A DNA stretch of 56,407 nt from Methylophilaceae bacterium (GTDB lineage: Bacteria > Pseudomonadota > Gammaproteobacteria > Burkholderiales > Methylophilaceae), in NCBI GenBank assembly GCA_028823485.1, contig JAPKBG010000015.1, forward strand, positions 1 through 56,407. The letters are read 5' to 3'. Below, in pieces: positions 19,787-27,964 of this stretch; positions within the stretch are counted from its first letter, which is position 1, and each line of letters opens with the position of its first letter. The notes under the pieces are model-generated. The model had not been told where the DNA came from. It made no database searches and saw only the letters and a program-made list of their open reading frames with translations. A program made the translations under genes and the position numbers.

Positions 19787-20340
19787 ATGAACCGGACTGT
19801 TTTAGTCGTTATCATAGCTTTTTTCCTTAGTGCTTGCGCAACTGGCGCAGGCATGACGCAATCAGAAGTTAAGCGTATCACATCAGATGAGTTGGCAAAG
19901 CTTATGCTGCAGCCTGAGGCAACCTACACGTTAGAAGCAATTGTCACAGATGCTAAAAGCGGCAAAACATCAGGTGAGATAATTGCAAAATTAAAATCGA
20001 GTGAATCACTTTATGATTTGAAAGCAAGTGACGTGTTGAGGTTGAACCAGCAGGGCGTTGATGTTGAAGTGTTGGATTACATGCAGGAAAGTAATGCATT
20101 GGCTAAGCAGAACTACCTTGCCGAAGAAATTAATAAAAGAGAGCACGAAAAAGAAAAAGCATTAAAAGCATTAAAAGCATTAAATAATGAGCGTTTGCTG
20201 CAAATGAATCGCTACTATGACCCATTCTGGCGGCCATATGGATACTATCAAAATCACATTCCTATTGGTCCAGCAAGTCGGTTTTAAGAGGCCCAAGATT
20301 TGGTTGGGGTTTATCTTATGGAGGTCCATTTGGCTGGTAG
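19787..20340 (+). pseudogene. Lipoprotein with frameshifted C-terminal tail
   Basis: Starts 2 bp after the transglycosylase remnant. Lipobox LSAC follows a short hydrophobic leader (about 9-17). A helical body with SGKTSGEIIAKLKSS and a Lys/Glu-rich coiled stretch follows, then an aromatic tail (YDPFWRPYGYY). The open frame stops at 20287 after PIGPASRF. Adding one T to the TTTT run at 20282-20285 restores LRGPRFGWGLSYGGPFGW up to TAG 20338-20340, the kind of Gly/aromatic end such proteins carry. The 166-residue shortened lipoprotein might still be exported. Function unknown. Confidence 0.7.
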
Positions 20341-20401
20341 TTTTTAAGCCCAATCAATTAAGCACTGTTATAGAATAGCTATTTAATGTTGGTATTGTTT
20401 T

Positions 20402-20821
20402 ATGCAACAATTTACGCAAACCTTAGCGATTAGCGCTAATGGACGCAAGCTTTACGATATTACGCCCCAAGTGCTTAGCTGGGCAAATCAACAAGGCTTG
20501 AATACAGGGTTGTTAACCCTTTATATTCAGCACACCTCTGCTAGTTTGTTAATCAATGAAAATTACGATAGTGATGTGTTGGTTGATATCGAGGCTTTCT
20601 TTAATCGGCTGGTGCCCGATGGTGACCCGCTGTTTACGCATACAGTGGAAGGGCCCGATGATATGCCTGCTCATGTGCGAACCGCCTTGACGCAAACGAG
20701 TCTATCTATTCCAATGATTGAGGGGGAAGTGGCGCTCGGTAAATGGCAAGGCTTGTTTTTGTTTGAGCATCGGCATATGCCCGCGACACGGCGTATTACA
20801 ATGCACTTGATTGGCGAATAG
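20402..20821 (+). CDS. yjbQ: YjbQ family protein (UPF0047, thiamine-phosphate synthase-like)
   Basis: A 139-residue single-domain protein with the family hallmarks HTSASLLINENYD (about 41-53), DLE-type acidic region, THTVEGPDDMPAHVR (about 79-93) and GKWQGLFLFEHR (about 117-128). Conserved His residues in HTSAS, TH and EHRH form a metal site. YjbQ proteins have weak thiamine-phosphate synthase activity, but the physiological role is unsettled. Own transcription unit, flanked by decayed genes on both sides yet itself intact. Confidence 0.85.
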   Translation: MQQFTQTLAISANGRKLYDITPQVLSWANQQGLNTGLLTLYIQHTSASLLINENYDSDVLVDIEAFFNRLVPDGDPLFTHTVEGPDDMPAHVRTALTQTSLSIPMIEGEVALGKWQGLFLFEHRHMPATRRITMHLIGE

Positions 20822-20867
20822 CGTGATGAGTCATAAAGAGGAGCCATTAACAGTCGGAGAAAAGTGA

Positions 20868-21185
20868 ATTTTCAAGCCTTATTTTGCAAAAAATGTAATA
20901 GAACAAGCCAGAATTATCGATGGGCATGTGTCGTTTTGGCTACGTAAAGATATGAAGGCCGAGGTTTTAAAACATCGTATCTATTTAAGGTGTGGCATTT
21001 ATCGTCCAAACAGAAAATGTAGAGTAGACTTGTTAAGTCATGAACTCATGCATGTTTCTCAGTTTTTATATGGTATGAATTGGGTGACATATTGTTGGTT
21101 ATGTCGGCGAGGGTGCCGTAAAAGTCGATATTAAAATAGACGTTTATGCAAAAGGGAAGCTAATTGCTGCAAATTACCAACAAAT
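20868..21185 (+). pseudogene. Remnant of an HExxH zinc-peptidase-like protein
   Basis: The frame from 20868 reads FKPYFAKNVIEQARIIDGH, a WLRKDMKAEVLKHRIYL segment and LLSHELMHVSQFLYGMN, with a HELMH zinc motif of the DUF4157 / eCIS-core type. It is open only to 21134. A frame change is then needed to reach IDVYAKGKLIAANYQQ. There is a stop just upstream and no good start (GTG 20928 only). I read it as a worn fragment, though a short translated product cannot be ruled out. Confidence 0.45.
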
Positions 21186-21306
21186 AGTGCGGCCTCTTAT
21201 GCGGAATTTTTAAAATTGTTTACTGGGCGTTGTAAAGTGACTTTAGATTTGGTATTGTCATATGTGGAGTCTGATTTTTTTAAAAATAGTTATTGGGAGA
21301 AGATGG

Positions 21307-21525
21307 ATGAAAGTAACATATAAATTATTAGTTCCTGCTTTATTAGCGGGGTTTTTACTAGGCGCTTGTGCAGAAAAAGAAGCGGCTATGCCAGAAGAAG
21401 CAGTAGCTGTTGAAGAAATGGCAACTGAAGAAGTAGCAGCAGAAGCTACTGAAGAGGCTTCTTCAAACGGGCCAGGTGGTTATGTGCCTTCAGCTGACGA
21501 GCTTATCCCAGGTGAAACTAGATAA
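21307..21525 (+). CDS. Small acidic lipoprotein
   Basis: A 72-residue protein: MKVTYKLLVPALLAGFLLGAC is a lipoprotein signal with lipobox LGAC (Cys 21). The mature part is short, Ala/Glu-rich and low in complexity (AVAVEEMATEEVAAEATEEA), ending GGYVPSADELIPGETR. ATG 21307 follows a GGGAGAAG ribosome site. No family recognised. Two hairpins follow at once, so it is transcribed alone or as the end of the fragmentary upstream unit. Similar short Glu/Ala lipoproteins are probably cell-envelope spacers, but that is a guess. Confidence 0.75.
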   Translation: MKVTYKLLVPALLAGFLLGACAEKEAAMPEEAVAVEEMATEEVAAEATEEASSNGPGGYVPSADELIPGETR

Positions 21526-21526
21526 A

Positions 21527-21556
21527 AACATTGCTTTAGTTTACTAAAGTAATGTT
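21527..21556 (+). terminator. Hairpin just after the small lipoprotein gene
   Basis: AACATTGCTTTAG pairs with CTAAAGTAATGTT with one mismatch around a 4-nt loop. It directly precedes the stronger terminator and may add stability to the mRNA end rather than terminate on its own. Confidence 0.5.
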
Positions 21557-21558
21557 AG

Positions 21559-21588
21559 AAAAACGCACTTTTAAGTGCGTTTTTTTAG
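21559..21588. terminator. Bidirectional Rho-independent terminator
   Basis: AAAACGCACTT and AAGTGCGTTTTTT make a perfect stem with a TT loop core and a T-run on one side and A-run on the other. It serves the lipoprotein gene on the plus strand and can also stop transcripts of envC on the minus strand. Confidence 0.85.
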
Positions 21589-21638
21589 GCTTGAATTAAT
21601 TGAAAACCAAATTAAATGGTGCAACGGTTATTAAATAC

Positions 21639-22883
21639 TTAGCGTAATAAGCTCCATTGTAAAGGATCAAAGGGAACACTCTTTTTTCTGAGTTCGTAAT
21701 ACAAACCATTACTTTTGTTTCCACCCGTATTACCAACAGCGGCGATAACATCCCCGCCGTTAACATCTTCACCGACATTTTTGAGTATTGTTTGGTTATT
21801 ACCATATAAGCTCATATAGCCACTACCATGGTCGACAATAATTAAATTACCAAATCCACGCATCCACTCGGCAAAAACCACTTGTCCACCAGCGACAGAT
21901 TTGACTGACGCCCCTTCTTTTGCTCGAATAAATAAGCCTTTCCAAGAAATGCCGCCATCCTGGCGCTTTCGGCCAAAGAGATTGGTGACCTCGCCTTTTA
22001 CGGGAAGTTTTAACTTTCCTTTAAGGGATGAGAATTTTTTGCCGGCATAACGATTGTCTGGGGATTGTTGATTTATAGGGATAGCCTTAGAGGCGGTTTT
22101 ATTTTTAGGTTTTTTTTGCGACTCGTTTTTAGCACTTATTGATAATTTAACGACTAGGCGAGAAAGGCGTTTCTCATCACGCTTGAGTTTACTGATTTGT
22201 CCATGCTGAGCCGCAATTTCTTTAGATATTTTTTTTAATACAAGTGCTTTCTCAAATTTTTGTTTTTGTAAGTTTTTACGCTCATCTTCATGTTTTTCTT
22301 TTAGTTTTGCTGCTTTTTGTAATACCTGTGTTGTTTTGGTATCAAGCTGTTTAATCTCACTGAGATTACTTTGCATATCATTAATTAGCTTAGTGTGCGC
22401 CTTGGCAATATAAGATTGATACTTAAGATCGCGTGAGATTTGGCTTGGATTTTTGCTTTGTAAGATAAGTCGTGTATAGCTTTGGTTACCTAAGGCGTAA
22501 CGCTGATAAAGTAGTTTGCTCAACTCCTTTTGCTGGCGAGATAGCTTTTCGCTAATCGTGAGCGATTGTTCTTTTAGTTTGCTGAGCTTGGATTTGTTTT
22601 GTTTTTGATCCCGGTCAATCTTATGCAGTGTTTTGTTGGCTTGGCTAATGGCCGTTTCTGATTCTTTTAATGCATCAGTTACATCATGTTGCTGCTGCTT
22701 CGTTTTGCTCAGTTCCTTCTTAATTTTATTAATTTGTTTTTGGATGCCACTAATATCTTTTTTTGCGGCATCTACTTTATCGGCTGCAAAGCTCAGGTGT
22801 ATCGACGATAACAAACACAGTGTGACTAACCAAGCTAAGGCTGTTGTTAGGCGTTTATGTGTGAGTCGATCATTAATCATCAA
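21639..22883 (-). CDS. envC: EnvC-type murein hydrolase activator (degenerate LytM)
   Basis: The 414-residue protein has a signal peptide (up to about HLSFAADK), a long coiled coil (residues about 38-260, Lys/Gln/Leu-rich) and a C-terminal M23/LytM fold (LPVKGEVTNLFGRKR to YYELRKKSVPFDPLQW). The zinc ligands of active M23 enzymes are missing: GISWKGLFI replaces the HxGxD-type start and YYEL the HxH. That is the EnvC pattern: it activates amidases at the division site rather than cutting murein. It overlaps gpmI by 4 bp (ATGA), the common gpmI-envC pair. Confidence 0.9.
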   Translation of the reverse strand: MMINDRLTHKRLTTALAWLVTLCLLSSIHLSFAADKVDAAKKDISGIQKQINKIKKELSKTKQQQHDVTDALKESETAISQANKTLHKIDRDQKQNKSKLSKLKEQSLTISEKLSRQQKELSKLLYQRYALGNQSYTRLILQSKNPSQISRDLKYQSYIAKAHTKLINDMQSNLSEIKQLDTKTTQVLQKAAKLKEKHEDERKNLQKQKFEKALVLKKISKEIAAQHGQISKLKRDEKRLSRLVVKLSISAKNESQKKPKNKTASKAIPINQQSPDNRYAGKKFSSLKGKLKLPVKGEVTNLFGRKRQDGGISWKGLFIRAKEGASVKSVAGGQVVFAEWMRGFGNLIIVDHGSGYMSLYGNNQTILKNVGEDVNGGDVIAAVGNTGGNKSNGLYYELRKKSVPFDPLQWSLLR

Positions 22884-24430
22884 GTATTAGGTGTAAAGGT
22901 AATGAGGTTTTTACCTGTCATTTCTGCGGGTTGTGAAACCCCCATCATATTAAGTAATGAAGGAGCAAGGTCTGACAACGCACCACCTTCTGACAGTGTT
23001 GCTGTGCGCCCAATATAAATCATAGGCACCAAGTTGGTTGTGTGTTGCGTATGTGGTTGGTTATTTTGGTAGTCTTGCATGAGTTCAGCATTGCCATGGT
23101 CTGCTGTAATAATCACTTCAGCATCAATCGCTTGCGCCGCTTCAATAACCCGGCCAACGCAGGTGTCCAAGGTTTCGACTGCTTTAATAGCGGCATCTAA
23201 AAAGCCAGTGTGACCAACCATGTCACAGTTAGCGAAATTGCAAATAATGGCGTTATATTTTTTTGCTGCTATGGCTTCTACGAGCTTGTCAGCGAGTGCA
23301 GGCGCATTCATTTCTGGCTGCAAATCATAGGTGGCGACTTTAGGTGAGGGCACTAATATTCTATCTTCCCCCTTAAATATATCTTCATCACCGCCATTAA
23401 AGAAAAAGGTCACATGCGGGTATTTTTCTGTTTCTGCAATACGCAGCTGGGTTAAGCCTTGGTTTTGCAAGTGCTCACCAAGTGTGTTTTTTAAAGCAAA
23501 TGGTTCAAAAATTGGAGTTGCTTTTTTCTGGCTCTGATCGTGTTGAGTCAGTACGAAGAAGTGCGATAGTTGCGGCATACGTTTGCGTGTAAAGCCATCA
23601 AAATGACTATCGAGAATGGCATTAGTAATTTCTCTTGCACGGTCACCACGGAAATTCATGAACACCACGCTATCGCCATCTTCCATCTTGATTGGTGCTT
23701 CGTTAGTTTGGTGAATTGTCGTGCATTTGACGAATTCATCATTCTCATCACGTGCATAAGCATTCTTCAATGCTTGGCTAGCAGAAGTTTCTGAAAACTC
23801 ACCTTCACCTTCAACAATAGCGTTGTAAGCTGGCGCTATGCGCTCCCAGCGCTTATCGCGGTCCATCACATAAAAACGACCACACACGCTGACAATTTTT
23901 CCAACACCAAGTGATTCTATTTTGCTTTCAAGTGCTTCAATGTAAGGTGCTGCACTCACTGGTGGCGTATCGCGACCATCTAAAAAGGCATGCACATATA
24001 CTTTGCTGAGACCTTGCTTAGCAGCCATTTCAATCATGGCGTGAATATGGTCTTGGTGACTGTGTACACCACCGTCAGAAAGCAAGCCAAAAATATGAAG
24101 CCCTTTATCGTTTGTTTTTAGTGTTTCAATGGCGTCCATTAGAGCAGGTAACTCAAAAAACTCACCCGCTTTAATGCTGTTGTTAATGCGTTCGAAATCT
24201 TGAAAAACAACTCGACCTGCACCAATGTTTAAATGCCCGACTTCAGAGTTGCCCATTTGACCCGCAGGCAATCCAACATGTTGCTCAGAAGCATTGATTA
24301 GCGTATTGGGATAATCCCGTTTGAGCGCGTCTAAATGCGGTGTTTTTGCGAGGGATATGGCATTGTCTTGGCTATCTTCACGATAACCAAAACCATCTAA
24401 AATAAGTAAAATTACTGGTGTGGTGGACAT
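22880..24430 (-). CDS. gpmI: 2,3-bisphosphoglycerate-independent phosphoglycerate mutase
   Basis: Interconverts 3- and 2-phosphoglycerate in glycolysis/gluconeogenesis through a phosphoserine intermediate and two Mn ions. The 516-residue protein has the family length. PVILLILDGFGYRED near the N-terminus gives a metal-binding Asp, GQMGNSEVGHLNIGAG (about 56-71) contains the catalytic Ser, and VIITADHGNAE (about 437-447) and HTQHTTN supply the other metal ligands. Start ATG at 24430 (MSTTPVILL). Divergent from the rhodanese gene with a 167-bp spacer. Confidence 0.97.
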   Translation of the reverse strand: MSTTPVILLILDGFGYREDSQDNAISLAKTPHLDALKRDYPNTLINASEQHVGLPAGQMGNSEVGHLNIGAGRVVFQDFERINNSIKAGEFFELPALMDAIETLKTNDKGLHIFGLLSDGGVHSHQDHIHAMIEMAAKQGLSKVYVHAFLDGRDTPPVSAAPYIEALESKIESLGVGKIVSVCGRFYVMDRDKRWERIAPAYNAIVEGEGEFSETSASQALKNAYARDENDEFVKCTTIHQTNEAPIKMEDGDSVVFMNFRGDRAREITNAILDSHFDGFTRKRMPQLSHFFVLTQHDQSQKKATPIFEPFALKNTLGEHLQNQGLTQLRIAETEKYPHVTFFFNGGDEDIFKGEDRILVPSPKVATYDLQPEMNAPALADKLVEAIAAKKYNAIICNFANCDMVGHTGFLDAAIKAVETLDTCVGRVIEAAQAIDAEVIITADHGNAELMQDYQNNQPHTQHTTNLVPMIYIGRTATLSEGGALSDLAPSLLNMMGVSQPAEMTGKNLITFTPNT

Positions 24431-24597
24431 ATTTAATATTTCACATGGATCATAGTAGTACTTCCATTATAATGCTTGGGTGTCTAAATGAAATCATTCA
24501 TCGAGAAATTTAACTTGAAAATTGTGCTGATGCCTTGAATTATGAAAAACGGCGGCATACAACATTTGAAACTTAAAAGAAAGCGTGAAGAAACACT

Positions 24598-25014
24598 GTG
24601 GAATTTATTATTGATAATGCAATCTATATTGGACTAGCACTAGGATCTGCTTTAGTTTTTCTTTGGCCGATGCTCACGAATACAGGTGGAGGTGTGCCGA
24701 GTATTTCGCCATCAGAGGCTGTGCTTGTGATGAATCGTACCAAGTTGCTAGTATTGGATGTGCGTGATGAGGCTGAATTTGCAGGCGGACATATTAAGGG
24801 AGCGAAGCATATTCCTGTTGCTAGCTTGGAAGGGCGGATTAAAGAGCTTGCTAAGCAGAAAAGCAAGCCGATACTGGTGGTTTGTCAACGCGGTATGCGT
24901 GCGAATGCAGCTTGTAGAGTATTGGCAACACATGAGTTCGAGCAAGTCAGTAGTTTGCAAGGTGGTTTAGATAAGTGGGTAGAGGCTAAGATGCCTTTAG
25001 TAAAGGGTAAGTGA
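24598..25014 (+). CDS. Membrane-anchored rhodanese-like protein
   Basis: A 138-residue protein with one N-terminal helix (about 8-24) and a rhodanese domain: VLDVRDEAEFAGGHIKGAKHIP and the active-site loop CQRGMRANAA (Cys about 96). It likely transfers sulfur or controls thiol redox at the inner membrane. The start is GTG 24598 after a GAAGAAA ribosome site. It is followed by grxC with a TGATG overlap and then secB, a typical beta/gamma-proteobacterial order. Confidence 0.9.
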   Translation: MEFIIDNAIYIGLALGSALVFLWPMLTNTGGGVPSISPSEAVLVMNRTKLLVLDVRDEAEFAGGHIKGAKHIPVASLEGRIKELAKQKSKPILVVCQRGMRANAACRVLATHEFEQVSSLQGGLDKWVEAKMPLVKGK

Positions 25015-25277
25015 TGGCTGACATTACAATGTATACAACGGGCTACTGCCCATTTTGCATCAATGCAGAGCGTTTGTTGGAAAGTAAGGGCGTGACTGAC
25101 ATTAATAAAATTCGAGTCGATGATTCGCCTGAGCTGATGGTGGCGATGATGGAGAAAACGGGGCGCCGCACTGTGCCGCAAATTTACATTAACGAGCAGC
25201 ATATAGGCGGCTTTGATGACTTGCGTGCGTTAGATTTAGCTGGTGATTTGGATCCGTTGTTAGCAATAGGTTCGTGA
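25014..25277 (+). CDS. grxC: Glutaredoxin 3
   Basis: An 87-residue dithiol glutaredoxin with active site CPFC (12-15), RRTVPQIYINEQHIGGFDD for glutathione binding, and normal family length. ATG 25014 overlaps the rhodanese stop (TGATG); an in-frame GTG at 25011 is unlikely. Reduces protein disulfides with glutathione in the cytoplasm. Coupled to the rhodanese gene and 132 bp before secB. Confidence 0.95.
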   Translation: MADITMYTTGYCPFCINAERLLESKGVTDINKIRVDDSPELMVAMMEKTGRRTVPQIYINEQHIGGFDDLRALDLAGDLDPLLAIGS

Positions 25278-25409
25278 TTAGTTCGAAATATTAAGGTGAT
25301 TAATATTCGATAAAACGCTAAAATAGAGACTTGGTTTAAAGTGATAAAATTTAACCGACCCTGAGTCATTGTTATTCGGCGGCTATCAATCAAATAATAG
25401 GAATTGAAA

Positions 25410-25898
25410 ATGGCAAAAGCACCAAAATCACCAAAAGCAGCACCTCAAAAAAATGAAGCAGCACAACCAGGATTTGCAATTGAAAAGCTCTATGTAAAAG
25501 ACGCTTCTATTGAAGTGCCAGGCGCACCACAAGTCTTCACAAATAGAACAGCACCACAAATTAATGTTGAGCTTGGTAACAGTGCAACTAAATTAGACGA
25601 TGGTGTGTTTGAAGTTTCAATCAAAGTGACTGTGACTGCAAAAATTGAAGAGACAACTGCATTTTTAGTTGAAGTAACACAATGCGGCATTTTTGCTATT
25701 AAGGGCATTCCTGATGAGAATTTAGAAGCAGTGTTGGCAATCACCTGCCCAAACATCTTGTTCCCATATGCAAGAGAAGCGGTTTCTGACATGGTAACTA
25801 GAGCTGGATTTATGCCGGTATTGTTAAATCCAATTAATTTTGAAGCGTTGTATGCGCAGCAACAAGCGGAACAAAATACATCTCAAACGCCTAGCTAA
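25410..25898 (+). CDS. secB: Protein-export chaperone SecB
   Basis: SecB is a tetrameric chaperone that holds preproteins unfolded and hands them to SecA. The 162-residue protein has an N-terminal Lys/Ala/Pro extension (MAKAPKSPKAAPQKNEA) and then the conserved core: LYVKDASIEVPGAP, VEVTQCGIFAIKGIP (with Cys), CPNILFPYAREAVSDM and a C-terminal NPINFEALYAQQ. ATG 25410 follows AATAGGA; the TTG at 25404 is rejected. Own promoter likely in the 130-bp spacer behind grxC. Confidence 0.96.
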   Translation: MAKAPKSPKAAPQKNEAAQPGFAIEKLYVKDASIEVPGAPQVFTNRTAPQINVELGNSATKLDDGVFEVSIKVTVTAKIEETTAFLVEVTQCGIFAIKGIPDENLEAVLAITCPNILFPYAREAVSDMVTRAGFMPVLLNPINFEALYAQQQAEQNTSQTPS

Positions 25899-25945
25899 TC
25901 ATCAGATAATTGATTTTAGATAGCGTAACGATTAGACACACAACC

Positions 25946-26437
25946 ATGAAATCTTTACTTTTACAATTAAAGACATTCTCATTACCGTTAAACCCAAGCT
26001 TAGTCCTGCTGAGTTTGGGTTTTTCTTTATGCATGTCGACACCAGTGCAAGCAGCTGATTTCCGTTCAATCTTGGCAGGGAAGGCCATTACTTATGATGC
26101 GCCTTCTGCCGAGGCTGTTAAGCTTTACATCATGGCGAAAGGTTACCCAGTAGAGGTAATCGTGAACTTAGGCACTTGGGTGAAAGTGCGAGACCAACGG
26201 AGTGGCTTAAGTTGGGTGGCAGGTAAAGACTTAGATGCTCAGCGAACTGTTTTAGTAACAGATAGTACCGAAATTAAAGAAAAAGAAAGTGCTGATGCGA
26301 AATTGCTTGGTACGGTAGAAAAAGATGTTGTGCTCGAGCTATTGTCTCCGAGTATTAATAAAGGCTGGGTTAAGGTCAAGCATAGGGGTGGCATTGTTGG
26401 ATATATTCAAAGCAGTGCGATTTGGGGCCTATATTGA
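25946..26437 (+). CDS. Exported SH3-domain protein
   Basis: A 163-residue protein with a signal peptide (core LSLGFSLCMSTPVQA) and two bacterial SH3-like segments: ITYDAPSAEAVKLYIMAKGY with WVKVRDQRSGLSWVAGKDL, and DAKLLGTVEKDVVLELL with GWVKVKHRGGIVGYIQSS. Likely periplasmic and possibly wall-associated. ATG 25946 is chosen; the open frame extends to 25910. Its stop overlaps the gpsA TTG start (TTGA), so translation is probably coupled. Exact function unknown. Confidence 0.85.
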   Translation: MKSLLLQLKTFSLPLNPSLVLLSLGFSLCMSTPVQAADFRSILAGKAITYDAPSAEAVKLYIMAKGYPVEVIVNLGTWVKVRDQRSGLSWVAGKDLDAQRTVLVTDSTEIKEKESADAKLLGTVEKDVVLELLSPSINKGWVKVKHRGGIVGYIQSSAIWGLY

Positions 26438-27426
26438 AAAAAATAGTAGTATTAGGCGCTGGTGCATGGGGTACGGCACTGGCGATTCATATTAGTAACC
26501 AACATAAAGTGACTTTATGGGGGCGTAATGCAGGCCATGTTTCGGGCATGCGTAAAGCACGAGCTAACCCACTCTACCTTGGCGACTTTGCATTCAATGA
26601 TAATTTAGACGTGGAAGAAGATTTAGGGACGGCAATTGAAGGCGCAGACTTGATTCTATCGGTTGTACCTACTGCTGGTTTCCGCCTGTTGTTAAAAGAA
26701 TTGAAAAAGCTCGGTTCTAAACAGCCACTAATTTGGGCGCATAAAGGCTTGGAGCCTATATCCGCATTATTGCCGCATGAAGTGGCGATTGAAGAGCTGG
26801 GTATGGGTCAGCAATGGGGTGTGTTATCGGGCCCTAGCTTCGCAGCAGAGTTGGTGCGGGGTTTACCAACAGCAGTCACATTGGCGGCACACGACACGAC
26901 ATTTGCTTTAGAAGCTTCAGAGTTATTGCATGGAGGTGGTTTGCGTGTTTACAGCAGCGCCGATGTGATTGGTGTTTCAGTTGGCGGGGCAGTCAAAAAT
27001 GTCATGGCCATTGCAGCAGGCATTTCTGACGGTATGGGCTTTGGTAATAATGCACGTGCCGCAATGATCACACGTGGTTTGGCTGAAATTACGCGCTTTG
27101 GGGTAGCATTAGGCGCAAAACCTGAAACCTTCATGGGCTTGGCTGGTGCAGGAGATTTAATCTTAACCTGTACAGGGCAGTACTCCCGTAATAGAGAGGT
27201 TGGCTTGCAGTTGGCTTCAGGAAAGTCCTTGGAAGATGTATTAAATGGCTTAGGGCATGTGGCTGAAGGCGTGAATACGGCACGTGAAGTGATGCGCCGC
27301 GCTGAAAAAATTGGTGTTGATATGCCGATTACCTATGAAGTGGATCAAGCATTATCAGACGGAAAATCTGCTAAAGAAGCGGTAATGGATTTATTAGGTC
27401 GGGAGCAGAAGCCAGAAGGCGTTTAA
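26434..27426 (+). CDS. gpsA: Glycerol-3-phosphate dehydrogenase [NAD(P)+]
   Basis: Reduces dihydroxyacetone phosphate to glycerol-3-phosphate for phospholipid synthesis. The 330-residue product starts KKIVVLGAGAWGTALAIH (Rossmann GxGxxG), followed by LSGPSFAAEL (about 133-142), VKNVMAIAAGISDGMGFG with the catalytic Lys, and GLAGAGDLILTCTGQYSRN. The best start is TTG 26434, overlapping the stop of the SH3 gene; TTG 26422 would add MGPI. Full length and intact. Confidence 0.96.
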   Translation: MKKIVVLGAGAWGTALAIHISNQHKVTLWGRNAGHVSGMRKARANPLYLGDFAFNDNLDVEEDLGTAIEGADLILSVVPTAGFRLLLKELKKLGSKQPLIWAHKGLEPISALLPHEVAIEELGMGQQWGVLSGPSFAAELVRGLPTAVTLAAHDTTFALEASELLHGGGLRVYSSADVIGVSVGGAVKNVMAIAAGISDGMGFGNNARAAMITRGLAEITRFGVALGAKPETFMGLAGAGDLILTCTGQYSRNREVGLQLASGKSLEDVLNGLGHVAEGVNTAREVMRRAEKIGVDMPITYEVDQALSDGKSAKEAVMDLLGREQKPEGV

Positions 27427-27960
27427 CCGCTGTTGAGAACAAACCAAACCAAGTTCATGGTTTGGTTATTGGAAGCTTTTTTCATTATGTTCCTGATTTT
27501 AGCCTTTACTGAAGGCGCTTCATCTTTCATTGCCACTTCGAGAAACTGTTTGGTCTCCTCTTCATATTCAGAGTGCTGCTTTGATAGGGTGCAAAGCCGA
27601 TTGTATGCCCACGCCTTTATAAACTTGTTTTCAACAGTTAAACACTTCCTCAATAATTGCTCGACTTTTTTCTTTTCGGAATTAGCTATTTTCATATATG
27701 GGAGAGATTCAAAAATATGAAGCTTTTTTCACAGCACTTTAGATGCGGCAATAACATAAATATTTTAGCGATTTGGCTTTCTTCAATCTCCCCACCACTT
27801 TCGGCATGACGTTTAAGCAGCCAAGTAGTGCCTTTTTGTAGTCCTTGTTGCTGAGTTAATTCAATTGTTTGGGATACAAAAGAACTGTCATTTCTGTGAT
27901 AACAATAAATTGCGTCAATATCGCCTGATTACTTACCATCCCAATTAATGGGTTTTTTAA
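27423..27960 (-). pseudogene. Decayed HEAT-like repeat protein
   Basis: The open part (27695-27423, 90 codons) is helical: VEQLLRKCLTVENKFIKAWAYNRL and a second helix pair ending KAKIRNIMK, a HEAT-like pattern. Upstream on the same strand IDAIYCYHRNDSSF and TWLLKRHAESGGEIEESQIAKIFMLLPHL continue the same kind of helices in another frame. A TTTTT run near 27709 marks a frame change, and an in-frame TGA lies near 27925. The original start is probably near 27939. The 90-residue piece may still be made. Convergent with gpsA, overlapping its last 4 bp. Confidence 0.65.
27442..27467. repeat. Strong inverted repeat at the gpsA end
   Basis: AACCAAACC and GGTTTGGTT form a perfect 9-bp stem with an 8-nt loop, 16 bp after the gpsA stop and inside the last codons of the HEAT-like frame. 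No long T-run follows on either strand. It could be a bidirectional terminator or an mRNA-stabilising hairpin. Confidence 0.5.
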
Positions 27961-27964
27961 CTAC

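Noticed and set aside
24431-24597. Promoter elements in the gpmI/rhodanese spacer
   Set aside because: TTGAAA is present but no -10 box with proper spacing could be paired with it.
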